Below, piece by piece: positions 44,728-52,957 of a stretch of 64,000 nucleotides of DNA (position 1 is its first letter; every line of letters begins with the position of its first letter). The position numbers were made by a program, and so were the translations under genes. Source of the stretch: Clostridia bacterium (GTDB lineage Bacteria > Bacillota > Clostridia > Oscillospirales > Acutalibacteraceae); assembly GCA_017438845.1 (NCBI GenBank), contig JAFRUO010000005.1, positions 107,830 to 171,829 on the forward strand. The letters are read 5' to 3'. Under the pieces are notes generated by a model. It was not told where the DNA came from and did no database searches. It was given only the letters and a program-made list of their open reading frames with translations.

Positions 44728-45342
44728 ATGGCAAATACGGTACCGACCAAGGCTAACCTTATGGCGATGCAGAAATCCCTTGCGCTCGCCAAGCTCGGCT
44801 ATGAGCTTATGGACAGAAAAAAGAACATACTTGTCCGTGAGATGATGCAGCTTATCGATGAGGCGAAGGAGGTCGACAAAAATATCAATGCCGTTTTCCA
44901 AAAAGCGTACAAATCGCTTCAGATGGCAAATATAACACTCGGACTTTGCTCGAACTATGTGCGTAATGTACCGATTGACGACAGCTTCGAGGTTGACTGT
45001 AAAAGTGTGATGGGCGTTGAGCTTCCCACCATCACCTGCGAGAAAACCGAGTACAAAAACTACTACGGCTTCGACACGACAAATTCATATCTTGACGAAG
45101 CGTATTTTAATTTTAACGAGGCGAAGCGGATGACGGTGCGGCTTGCGCAGACGCAAAGCTCAATTTACCGACTTGCCGACGCTATCAAGAAAACGCAAAA
45201 GAGAGCAAACGCCTTAAACAATATAATGATTCCTCAGTTTACACGGGATATTAAATATATTACCGAGGCGCTTGACGAAAAGGAGAGGGAGGACTTCACC
45301 CGCCTTAAGGTCGTAAAACGTAATAAGGAAAACACGGAATAA
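44728..45342 (+). CDS. ntpD: V-type ATPase subunit D (central axle)
   Basis: 204 residues forming the antiparallel coiled coil of the rotor. The N-terminal helix (PTKANLMAMQKSLALAKLGY) and the C-terminal helix (KKTQKRANALNNIMIPQF) are the conserved contacts inside the A3B3 head. It is the last gene of the operon, followed by two hairpins. Confidence 0.94.
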   Translation: MANTVPTKANLMAMQKSLALAKLGYELMDRKKNILVREMMQLIDEAKEVDKNINAVFQKAYKSLQMANITLGLCSNYVRNVPIDDSFEVDCKSVMGVELPTITCEKTEYKNYYGFDTTNSYLDEAYFNFNEAKRMTVRLAQTQSSIYRLADAIKKTQKRANALNNIMIPQFTRDIKYITEALDEKEREDFTRLKVVKRNKENTE

Positions 45343-45347
45343 AAAAA

Positions 45348-45369
45348 GGACGGGCACAGAGACCCGTCC
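45348..45369 (+). other. Short hairpin after the V-ATPase operon
   Basis: 7-bp stem GGACGGG/CCCGTCC with loop CACAGAGA and no T tract. It sits just before a true terminator and could stabilise the 3' end or be a copy of a genome-wide repeat; neither can be tested here. Confidence 0.4.
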
Positions 45370-45378
45370 CTACGCGAA

Positions 45379-45408
45379 AGAAGGTTCTCATTTGAGAACC
45401 TTCTTTTT
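45379..45408 (+). terminator. Terminator of the V-ATPase operon
   Basis: 12-bp perfect stem AGAAGGTTCTCA/TGAGAACCTTCT followed by a T tract; also usable by the opposing LRR-SLH gene. Confidence 0.85.
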
Positions 45409-45424
45409 CATTATTTGTTATTAT

Positions 45425-47155
45425 TTATTCTTTATCGAACATTCCCTGCTGGTCCATTTTCATAATGATTACGGCGATTTGGGCACGGCTTGCTCCTTCG
45501 GTTGAGGCAACTCGTCCGTCCGCCATTCCGCTGATGATGCTGTTCTGAACCGCCCAGGCGACTGCTTCCTTTGCAAAAGCGCTTACCTTCTTGGCATCGC
45601 TGAATTTTGAAAGAATACTGTCGGGATTATCAACCTTAGGAGAACCCATATATCTGTAAAGTATAGTCGCAACCTGTTCTCTTGTTATGTTATCTCCTAC
45701 GCCGAATTTGCCGTTCTGATAACCCGAAATTATTCCGTTATCCACAGCCCAGTTGACTGCCGCGGCATAATATGCGTTTTTGTCGACGTCTTTGAGCTTG
45801 GACGCTTTGCCCTGATAAGCAGTCAAGTCTGCCTTAGCGATACGGGCAAGGATTACAACGAAGTCCTGACGTTTGAGGTTATCCCCCGGTCCGAATTTAC
45901 CGTTCTGGTATCCTGTGACAAAGCCCTTAACTCCAACGTAGGTTACACTGTCATAGAACCAGGCGTTGCCGGGAACGTCGGGAAACAGCTGTATCGGTTC
46001 AAACTTTATACCTTTTTCACGTGCAAAGGTTTCGGCATAGCTTCCCTTATATCCTATTATTTTTTTGAGTGAAACGCCGTTGTAAAGTGTAAATGCATTG
46101 TCGGCAATGCTCTCAACACTCGCTGGGATAGTAATGACCTCCAGAGCGGGACATTCGGAAAATGCAGCTTCACCGATAGTTTTCAGATTTTTCGGTAATT
46201 TAACCGTTTTAAGAGAGCTGCATTTATTGAAGGCAGCAGTGCCTATTTCGGTAATATTATCCGGGATTTCAATGCTTTCAAGCAGAGGACATTTATAGAA
46301 AACCTGTTCGCCGAGCGATTTAAGATTTTGCGGTAATTTGATAGTTCTGAGACTTGAACAACCTGCAAAAGCTCCGTCGCCGATTGTCTCAACAGTCTGA
46401 GGAATATCAATGCCCTCAAGAGAAGTGCACATTGCGAATGCTCCGCGGTCTATTTTTTTAAGCTGAGCCGGCATTCTTATTTCTTTAAGAGAAGAACAAC
46501 CCTCGAACGAAGCGTAACTGAGCTGTGTAATACTGTCAGGTAAAGTTACTTTTTTCAGGTTCTCACAGTAGGAAAAAGCGTCGCCGATTCCCTTCATCGG
46601 ATACTGTACGACGAGCTCTTCAACGCTCTTGCAGTAATTGAAATTGCTTCTGATTGCTTCCTCTTTGGCGGGAAGAACGATTCTTTTTGCTTCCACGCCG
46701 TTTATATACAGATGCCCTGCGCGGCAGAGAGGATTATAGCTGTCAAATTCGAAATATGAATAGCAGAATTGCTCGAGGTCGGAAATATATACCGCTTCAA
46801 GCGAGGTGCAGTTACCGAACGGATCCGTACCGTAATAAGATACGGTTTTCGGAATGGTGATGCTCTTAATCCAGTCGCATCCGTAAAACGCCGAGCCGCC
46901 TACAATGGATACAGTATGTCCGTCAATCGTTTCGGGAATCACGACGTGTTCCTCGTGTCCGTGATATGCCGGCTTTCCGTAATATCCGGTCGCAATCTGG
47001 ATTTCGTCCTCGTATTTTCCCGTGTATGCCTCATAGTATGTCCACAATCCGTCTGAGCTCGTGCGTATATTGACGGCAGACGATTCAAACGAGAGCATTG
47101 CCGTCAGCGAAAAGCAGATTGAAAGACAAAGTATAATACTGATGATTTTTTTCAT
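45425..47155 (-). CDS. Surface protein: BspA-type leucine-rich repeats plus three SLH domains
   Basis: 576 residues. A signal peptide (1-28, MKKIISIILCLSICFSL) precedes about a dozen 23-residue LRR_5/BspA repeats (about 60-385), such as AFAGCSSLRTIKLPQNLKSL. Three SLH domains (about 390-576) follow, which bind the pyruvylated secondary wall polymer and anchor it to the S-layer. BspA-type repeats commonly bind host or surface ligands, but no ligand can be named. The SLH block is close in sequence to that of the cohesin-like protein at 59203-60237. ATG 47153-47155 follows AAGGAGG by 8 bases. Promoter at 47194-47222. Confidence 0.9.
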   Translation of the reverse strand: MKKIISIILCLSICFSLTAMLSFESSAVNIRTSSDGLWTYYEAYTGKYEDEIQIATGYYGKPAYHGHEEHVVIPETIDGHTVSIVGGSAFYGCDWIKSITIPKTVSYYGTDPFGNCTSLEAVYISDLEQFCYSYFEFDSYNPLCRAGHLYINGVEAKRIVLPAKEEAIRSNFNYCKSVEELVVQYPMKGIGDAFSYCENLKKVTLPDSITQLSYASFEGCSSLKEIRMPAQLKKIDRGAFAMCTSLEGIDIPQTVETIGDGAFAGCSSLRTIKLPQNLKSLGEQVFYKCPLLESIEIPDNITEIGTAAFNKCSSLKTVKLPKNLKTIGEAAFSECPALEVITIPASVESIADNAFTLYNGVSLKKIIGYKGSYAETFAREKGIKFEPIQLFPDVPGNAWFYDSVTYVGVKGFVTGYQNGKFGPGDNLKRQDFVVILARIAKADLTAYQGKASKLKDVDKNAYYAAAVNWAVDNGIISGYQNGKFGVGDNITREQVATILYRYMGSPKVDNPDSILSKFSDAKKVSAFAKEAVAWAVQNSIISGMADGRVASTEGASRAQIAVIIMKMDQQGMFDKE

Positions 47156-47193
47156 TATCCCGACCTCCTTAAACATATTTGTCTGTATGTTTC

Positions 47194-47222
47194 ATATTAA
47201 CACAATATAACTTTTCAGTCAA
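47194..47222 (-). promoter_or_regulatory. Promoter of the LRR-SLH gene
   Basis: Minus strand TTGACT (47217-47222), 17-base spacer, TAATAT (47194-47199), just downstream of the terminator of the dockerin gene, so the two surface genes are separately transcribed. Confidence 0.6.
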
Positions 47223-47223
47223 T

Positions 47224-47246
47224 AAAAAACTCCCTCACCGAGGGAG
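47224..47246 (-). terminator. Terminator of the dockerin gene
   Basis: 7-bp stem CTCCCTC/GAGGGAG with a three-base loop and, on the minus strand, a T6 tract. Confidence 0.75.
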
Positions 47247-47253
47247 CCGAATT

Positions 47254-48711
47254 TTATTTATAAAGCACATATTGGTCAAAGTTCCTTCCGCCGGAAATTA
47301 TTCCATCCTGAAGGAAATAGTCGAAGCCGTCGATTACTCCGTCACCGTTCATATCGGCAGCGGTAAAGAAAGCCGAGCTTTTGTCAATGACGTTTTTGTC
47401 CGAGAAAGCGTCGCCGTACATAAGGCTGTGGTCGGCGGAGTTTATAAGCCCGTCGCCGTTTACGTCGCCGTAAAGAATGACGGTGGAAATCTCTTGAATT
47501 TTTGTCGAGTCGGACGAGGAAACATAGGTGATTACGCAGCCTGTGCCTACCCTTGCGGAGGAGCTGAGCTCTGTGCCGTTTCTTGTGATTCGGATTTTCT
47601 GCGCCGTGTTTTCGTACTTTGCCTTTAATGCGCTTACGGTGTTTGCGTTTTGGTTGATACCTACCGTGTAGGAGTAGCGTACTGTTGAAATAATACCGTC
47701 ACATTCGGCGCAGTGAAGCTCAATCGAGCCGACGCCTGTCTTTGAAGGCTCCTTTGAAACCACCCATTCTCCCTCAGTGTGACCCTTTGCGGGGATTGCG
47801 TGATACTCACTGTCACCGCAGCGTGTGCAGGTATATTCCATTACGCCCTTCTTCGTGCAGGTGGGCTCAAACATGACGCTCTGCTCATAGCTGTGACCGA
47901 GCGCCTCGGTGGGTACAAGGTAGGTGTGGTTGCAGGTCTGGCAGATATACATATCCTCGCCGCCCGCCGTGCAGGTGGGGGCAGTGGAAACAAAATGCTG
48001 ATAGTTGTGATGGTATTCGTTGTTATAGTAGCAGGGGTTTGCCACTCTTTCTTCGTAGCTCGCAATTGTCTGATCAAGGTTGCCGAGGTATATTTCTTCA
48101 CCCGTCATAATATAGTCGTTAATCATAGCGGCAACGATTTCATCGTCAAGCGAGTTGTCACCGTTGACCCCGGTCTTTATAAGGTTGATGCCGTTTGTGA
48201 CAAGCGAAAGCCAGTTTGCGGAGGCTATGTTGACAGCCCCCTTGATAACCTCAAGCATGACGTTTGTCGAAAGCAGGGCGTTGTCACCCTGAATATTACG
48301 AAGCCCCGTGCAGCCGATCATTGCCTTTGCCGACATATTGCTTTCGCTTGAAAGCAGGTTGGACTGAATTTCGAGAGTGTCAACTGCGGTCATATTTGCA
48401 AAGACATAGTCGCCGATTCTGCCGACGCCTTCTGCAATAACAATTCTTGTGACATCGGTTCTGCCCGCAAAGGGACCCTCCGCAGCCGACGGATAATCCG
48501 GCGTTCTTGCGGTCGTGACACCGTCGCCCGAAAGATAAAGCACACGGTTATCCTTGTCAATAATGTAATAAGCTGTGTTGGTGCCGTCAGTAAGCACGCC
48601 TCTTTCAAAATATCTTAAATTGTTTGCCGCATAAGCGTTCAGCGACAAAAGGGAGGTTATCAGTAAAACCAGCGCGGTAATAACTGCCGATGATTTTTTT
48701 ACTGTATTCAT
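47254..48711 (-). CDS. Secreted protein with a C-terminal type I dockerin
   Basis: 485 residues. Signal peptide 1-29 (SLLSLNAYA cleavage). Residues 30-240 are a partly LRR-like domain I do not recognise (VIAEGVGRIGDYVFANMTAV resembles one BspA unit). Residues 245-345 hold three CxxC modules separated by GHSYE/GHTEG, a pattern common in clostridial surface proteins and possibly zinc binding. Residues 415-475 form a dockerin with two complete calcium loops (DVNGDGLINSAD and DMNGDGVIDGFD), preceded by the usual VGTGCVI linker fold. A dockerin docks to a cohesin; a cohesin-like SLH protein is encoded 10.5 kb away. AAAGGAGG precedes ATG 48709-48711. No catalytic domain is visible, so its cargo role is unclear. 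Confidence 0.88.
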   Translation of the reverse strand: MNTVKKSSAVITALVLLITSLLSLNAYAANNLRYFERGVLTDGTNTAYYIIDKDNRVLYLSGDGVTTARTPDYPSAAEGPFAGRTDVTRIVIAEGVGRIGDYVFANMTAVDTLEIQSNLLSSESNMSAKAMIGCTGLRNIQGDNALLSTNVMLEVIKGAVNIASANWLSLVTNGINLIKTGVNGDNSLDDEIVAAMINDYIMTGEEIYLGNLDQTIASYEERVANPCYYNNEYHHNYQHFVSTAPTCTAGGEDMYICQTCNHTYLVPTEALGHSYEQSVMFEPTCTKKGVMEYTCTRCGDSEYHAIPAKGHTEGEWVVSKEPSKTGVGSIELHCAECDGIISTVRYSYTVGINQNANTVSALKAKYENTAQKIRITRNGTELSSSARVGTGCVITYVSSSDSTKIQEISTVILYGDVNGDGLINSADHSLMYGDAFSDKNVIDKSSAFFTAADMNGDGVIDGFDYFLQDGIISGGRNFDQYVLYK

Positions 48712-48867
48712 TCTTTTTCCTCCTTTAAATATAATTGTATTATACTTTATAATAATACATATTCGGGACTTTGTAAAGATTTTTTATTATTAATGCGTTT
48801 CAAAATGCCGCAAAAGGCATAAGGGCTTGTCATTTTTCGGCAAATATGTTACCGAGTGTAAAAATTC

Positions 48868-48896
48868 TTGAATTACCGCCAAATATATGTTAAAAT
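48868..48896 (+). promoter_or_regulatory. Promoter of the DtxR-family repressor
   Basis: TTGAAT (48868-48873), 17-base spacer, TAAAAT (48891-48896), 29 bases before the chosen start. I see no convincing iron-box palindrome over it. Confidence 0.6.
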
Positions 48897-48925
48897 ATAA
48901 CCGTTAAGTAAAGGAGATGAAAACT

Positions 48926-49291
48926 ATGCATCTGCAGGAATCGGGCGAAATGTACCTTGAGACAATTCTTATTCTTTCAAAAAAGCAGGAGTTTGTACGC
49001 TCTCTTGATGTCGCTGAGCATATGGGCTTTTCAAAGCCGAGCGTCAGCCGTGCGGTAGGGCTTCTCAAAAGCGGAGGGTATATCACCGTTGACGAAAACG
49101 GGCACCTTGAGCTTACCGCCGTCGGAAGCGAAATTGCCGAAAAAATATATGAAAGACACAACGTGCTTTCTGATTTCTTTATCAGAATCGGCGTCGACGA
49201 GGAAACAGCGCTTGAGGACGCATGCAAAATTGAGCACGACATCAGTGACAAGACCTTTAAAGCAGTCAAGGATTTCTTTGAAAAAATGTGA
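48926..49291 (+). CDS. DtxR/MntR-family metal-dependent repressor, short form
   Basis: 121 residues: a winged helix (about 5-62; VAEHMGFSKPSVSRAVGLL is the recognition unit) and a dimerisation/metal domain. The C-terminal SH3 domain of DtxR is absent, as in MntR. The metal ligands are of DtxR (iron) type: M9, C100, E103 and H104 align with DtxR M10, C102, E105 and H106, and H78 with H79. MntR has Asp8 and Glu99 at the positions of M9 and C100. So iron sensing is more likely than manganese. AAGGAG ends right before ATG 48917 but is ideally spaced for ATG 48926, which I chose. No metal transporter gene is adjacent. Confidence 0.88.
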   Translation: MHLQESGEMYLETILILSKKQEFVRSLDVAEHMGFSKPSVSRAVGLLKSGGYITVDENGHLELTAVGSEIAEKIYERHNVLSDFFIRIGVDEETALEDACKIEHDISDKTFKAVKDFFEKM

Positions 49292-49304
49292 CAGAAAAAA
49301 CCAA

Positions 49305-49337
49305 ACCGCAGTAATTTTCATTACTGCGGTCTTTTTT
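49305..49337. terminator. Terminator between the repressor and the patatin gene
   Basis: 11-bp perfect stem ACCGCAGTAAT/ATTACTGCGGT, TTTC loop, then C and T6. Confidence 0.85.
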
Positions 49338-50487
49338 ATAAGCTTTCTATAAGCTCAATTGCAAGCGGAAACTCCTCGGGCAGCTTGTCACGCTTTTTAA
49401 AGCGGCTTAAAATCCTTTGCTTGCCCTCTTGAATAATCTGAGGAATTCTTTCGGTGAGTGTTGCTTCGGCTTCGTTCGGCTCCTGCGGCTGCTCCTGAAC
49501 CTCAGGCTCTGCCTGAGTCTCGTCTTCCGGCTCGGTATTGCGCTCGTCAAGGGCTTGCTTTACGGCTTTAAGGAACTGCTTTTTTGTGTAAACCCTGATA
49601 CGTTCAACCCCGAGAGCTCTCGCAAGACCCTCAAGCTGTTCGCAGGTTTTGTAGCCGTATTCGGATAGCATATTTCTGTATTCACGCTTTGTAAAATAGT
49701 AGTCAAGCCCGTACAGCAGACCGAAGGCTTTGCGTGTGTCGAAATAGCCCATATTCATTCTGCGCTCATTGGCGTCGTGGTCAAATTCAAAAGCTTCGCC
49801 GAGATCCTTTACATCGTAGGGCCTTATGTAAATAATGTCGGCGCAGGACCAGTCCTCCTTATGACCGATGCCCTTTCTGGTTGAAATATCAACGACGATA
49901 AGACGGTTGATACCTTTTTTTCTGAGCATACCTATCGGCGCATTGTCGTAAACTCCGCCGTCGAGATATTGCGTGTCCTCCGGACCCTGATTACTGAGCC
50001 CCGGGAAGCGAGCAGAAGCCATAAGGTAGTCGATTAAGCTGCCTTCGGGCATCTCTTCAATAAACATTTCAACGGGCTTCATACCGCCGCTTAGCTGTAC
50101 GGTGACAATGCCGAGCGATATTTTGCTTTGTCTTACAAGGGCTTCGTTAACGGACTCCCGAGTAAGCTCTCTTGCGGGGGTGATGTCGACTCCACCGTTT
50201 TTTATTACCTCTTTCATAATCTGAGGGAAATTGCTGAAGCTGAAAAGGTTGTCGCTTGTTTTGAGCTCACCCGGAAGGTTTACGCCGTTTTCAAGGTTAG
50301 CGTTGCTCCAGAAGCGGTAAGCCGTGTCGAAGCTTCCCTGCGCTATAAGCGCTCCGTTAATAGCGCCTATTGATGTGCCTGCGATTGCTTCAAACTCAAT
50401 CCCGAGCTCAAGCATTGCCTTCCAGGCGCCAATTTGGTATGCGCCTTTGGCTCCTCCTCCTGCAAGTATAAGTCCGTATGGTCTCAT
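49336..50487 (-). CDS. Patatin-like phospholipase
   Basis: 383 residues. The catalytic dyad of the patatin family is complete: oxyanion loop GGGAKGAYQIG near the N-terminus, nucleophile serine in AGTSIGAING, and Asp in LDGGVYDNAPIG. Such enzymes hydrolyse acyl chains from phospholipids or other lipids. About 60 residues near the C-terminus (EPEDETQAEPEVQEQPQEPN) are acidic and disordered, followed by a basic segment. No signal peptide, so probably cytosolic or membrane-peripheral. An alpha/beta hydrolase gene lies 33 bases upstream in the same direction, and the two may share a message. Confidence 0.9.
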   Translation of the reverse strand: MRPYGLILAGGGAKGAYQIGAWKAMLELGIEFEAIAGTSIGAINGALIAQGSFDTAYRFWSNANLENGVNLPGELKTSDNLFSFSNFPQIMKEVIKNGGVDITPARELTRESVNEALVRQSKISLGIVTVQLSGGMKPVEMFIEEMPEGSLIDYLMASARFPGLSNQGPEDTQYLDGGVYDNAPIGMLRKKGINRLIVVDISTRKGIGHKEDWSCADIIYIRPYDVKDLGEAFEFDHDANERRMNMGYFDTRKAFGLLYGLDYYFTKREYRNMLSEYGYKTCEQLEGLARALGVERIRVYTKKQFLKAVKQALDERNTEPEDETQAEPEVQEQPQEPNEAEATLTERIPQIIQEGKQRILSRFKKRDKLPEEFPLAIELIESL

Positions 50488-50520
50488 ATTTTCACTCCTA
50501 AAGAATTATTAAAAACTATT

Positions 50521-51504
50521 TTACACCGTTTCCTTTTCTTTTTCAACCGCAGAACGTATACATTCATCGGCAAAGCCGAGTAAAGCACTCTCGTACCTTT
50601 CGGGATGCGTGAAATGCGACTGTGCGTGTGCGGCTTTCGGAAAAATAATTATCTGCTTCTTTCCCTGACACGCTTCGTAACATTCGTGTGACATATCTTC
50701 CGGCACAAACGCATCGGCGTCGCCGTGGACGAACAACATCGGAAGGCTTGTTTTTGCGACTGCTTTTCTCGAATCACTTGATTTTAAATCGAATTTTAAA
50801 AATATCTTACACAGAAGGTTCATCACGTTAAGAATCGGAAAAGCAGGCAGGTGGGCTACGGTTTTAAGCACAAACCGAAATTCCTCCCAACAGCTCGTAT
50901 AGCCGCAGTCTTCAATTATTCCTACAACGTTTTTAAGCTCAAATTCCGACGCCTGCATAACGGTTGCTCCGCCCATTGAAACACCGTAAAGAATAATTCT
51001 TCCGTCGGGCACAAGGGAGTTGAGTGCCTCAATCCATTTCAGCAGGTCCTTTTTTTCAAGCACCCCGAAGCCCGTGTGCTTGCCTTCGCTCGGCGGAGCC
51101 TTTCTCTGGTTTATCAAAAAGCAATTGTAGCCGCCCTTCAGAATCGGCTCAACCATTGTAGCAAATTCATAATAGCCTGCGGAATTGTAGCCGTGAACGC
51201 ATAAAAAGGTGTTCTTTGTAAGTCTTTGGTTTTCATAAAAATCCCCGTACAGCGTAAGGCCGTCATCGGTTTTTACACTCACGGTTTGATACGGATAAAG
51301 CCTTTTAATCTTTTCGGTTGCAGCGTCGACCTGCTTAATTACCTTCGCAAGGTTTTCGCCTCCGAGAAGGGGGTCGGGCTTGGTGTTCTCACGGTCTGCC
51401 GCCGGGGGATTAAAGAAAATCACCCTCATGGCTATGAAGCAGCCTGCAAACAAAAGAAATATTAAAGCGGCAAAAAATATCAGTATTACTAAAACCGGTT
51501 TCAT
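50521..51504 (-). CDS. Membrane-anchored alpha/beta hydrolase
   Basis: 327 residues. An N-terminal membrane helix (about 3-28) precedes the hydrolase domain, placing it outside the membrane. The BEM46/YqkD-like fold shows FLCVHGYNSAG, nucleophile serine in LYGVSMGG, Asp in FVHGDADAFVP, and His in KAAHAQS. Substrate unknown, likely an ester or amide at the envelope. ATG 51502-51504 follows AGAGGTGA. An upstream extension of the frame would run through the promoter region of the divergent esterase and is rejected. Confidence 0.88.
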   Translation of the reverse strand: MKPVLVILIFFAALIFLLFAGCFIAMRVIFFNPPAADRENTKPDPLLGGENLAKVIKQVDAATEKIKRLYPYQTVSVKTDDGLTLYGDFYENQRLTKNTFLCVHGYNSAGYYEFATMVEPILKGGYNCFLINQRKAPPSEGKHTGFGVLEKKDLLKWIEALNSLVPDGRIILYGVSMGGATVMQASEFELKNVVGIIEDCGYTSCWEEFRFVLKTVAHLPAFPILNVMNLLCKIFLKFDLKSSDSRKAVAKTSLPMLFVHGDADAFVPEDMSHECYEACQGKKQIIIFPKAAHAQSHFTHPERYESALLGFADECIRSAVEKEKETV

Positions 51505-51562
51505 ACAGTCACCTCTGAAAAAGATTCTACCACAATGCAGTCTTTCTTTCAACAAGATGTTA

Positions 51563-51591
51563 TTGAATTTTATTTGTATATAGATTATAAT
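51563..51591 (+). promoter_or_regulatory. Promoter of the esterase-GH31 operon
   Basis: TTGAAT (51563-51568), 17-base spacer, TATAAT (51586-51591), 28 bases before the esterase start. Confidence 0.65.
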
Positions 51592-51619
51592 TATATAAAT
51601 ATATTCAAAGGGGTGTAGT

Positions 51620-52957
51620 ATGAAAACAGTAACAGTTACCTGCCCTTGCGGAAAGCTGAAGGGCGTAGACAGAGAAAGCACAGTTGAGTTCAGAGGCGTA
51701 AAATATGCAAACGCCGCAAGATGGGAATATCCCGTTGAGGTCACCTCCTGGGACGGCGTTTTTGACGCGACGTATCATAAGGATTGCTCATTCCAGCGCA
51801 GAAGCTTTGAGCCCGATGAGGTCTGCAACGCCTTCTACCATAATGAATTCAGAAGAGGACAGAGCTTTACCTACAGCGAGGACTGCTTTTACCTCGGTAT
51901 TCAGGCCCCGAAAAACGCAAAGAAAGCGCCTGTTATAATCTATATTCACGGCGGAAGCTTTACGGGCGGAAGCTATAACGAGTCGCATATCGACGGCACA
52001 ACGCTTGCAGAAAACGGAATAATCTTTGCCGCTATGAACTACCGTCTCGGACCCTACGGCTTTTGCTCGCATCCCGACCTCACGGATCCTTACGGAGTTT
52101 GCGGAAATTACGGACTGTATGACCAGCTTGCCGCAATCAGCTGGATAAGGAATAACATTGCCGCATTCGGCGGCGACCCCGACAATATTACAATTATGGG
52201 TCAGAGCGCAGGTGCGATGAGCGTTGATATACACCTTACCAACGACCTTTGTAAGGGCTGGTTTAAGCAGGCTTATCTTATGAGCGGCGCAGGAATGCAA
52301 CGCAAGCTTTTGAAGCCTCTTACACCTGAAAAGACCGAAAAATTCTGGCAGGCAGTGCTTAAAAAAGCGTGCTGTACCGATATGGAGCAGTTAAAAAAGG
52401 TTGAACCGAGAACCCTCTATTATGCGTGGTTTGACGCCTGCAAGCAGTTCTCGTTCAGTATGCCTTACACCTTCCCCGTATATGACGGCAAGCTTCTGAA
52501 AAAGGAAAACTTTGTTCTTGAAAAGCTGCCCGATATTCCCTATCTGCTCGGTATGACCACTAACGATATGATCCCTGCGGCGCTTGAACTCTCGCTCAAG
52601 AGCTGGGCAAAGAGCGTGCTCAGCCGTAACAAAAACGGCTGCTATGTATATGACTTCGACAGGCCGCTTCCCGGTGACGATAAGGGGACGTGGCACTGTT
52701 GCGATATGCTCTATGTTTTCTCTACGCTTCCCGTCAGTTGGCGACCTTTCAGGGAATTCGACTACAAGCTTTCGGGCATGATGAACGATATGCTCTGCGC
52801 CTTTGCGAGAAGCGGAAACCCGAACTGCGAAACTCTTCCGTACTGGGAAAGCAGCTGTAAAAGGGTAATGAAGTTTTGTCTTGACACCGCGATGGTACCG
52901 TGGGAAACAAAGAAGCTTGTATCAAATACTTTATTTGGAAAAGGAACCAGCCTGTAA
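51620..52957 (+). CDS. Type-B carboxylesterase
   Basis: 445 residues, shorter than the usual 490-550. The family features are YIHGGSFTGGSY (oxyanion hole), nucleophile serine in IMGQSAGAMS, and a catalytic histidine likely in GTWHCCDMLY. The third acid probably lies in GMTTNDMIP, where Asp replaces the usual Glu; this is uncertain. No signal peptide. GGGGTG precedes ATG 51620. The stop overlaps the start of the GH31 gene by one base (TAATG), so the two are coupled. This suggests removal of acyl groups from the sugars that the GH31 enzyme cleaves (inference). Confidence 0.88.
   Translation: MKTVTVTCPCGKLKGVDRESTVEFRGVKYANAARWEYPVEVTSWDGVFDATYHKDCSFQRRSFEPDEVCNAFYHNEFRRGQSFTYSEDCFYLGIQAPKNAKKAPVIIYIHGGSFTGGSYNESHIDGTTLAENGIIFAAMNYRLGPYGFCSHPDLTDPYGVCGNYGLYDQLAAISWIRNNIAAFGGDPDNITIMGQSAGAMSVDIHLTNDLCKGWFKQAYLMSGAGMQRKLLKPLTPEKTEKFWQAVLKKACCTDMEQLKKVEPRTLYYAWFDACKQFSFSMPYTFPVYDGKLLKKENFVLEKLPDIPYLLGMTTNDMIPAALELSLKSWAKSVLSRNKNGCYVYDFDRPLPGDDKGTWHCCDMLYVFSTLPVSWRPFREFDYKLSGMMNDMLCAFARSGNPNCETLPYWESSCKRVMKFCLDTAMVPWETKKLVSNTLFGKGTSL

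Noticed and set aside
48712..48867. Iron-box operator in front of the DtxR-type gene
   Set aside because: I could not find a convincing 19-bp TTAGGTTAG-type palindrome; only AT-rich sequence and promoter elements are visible.
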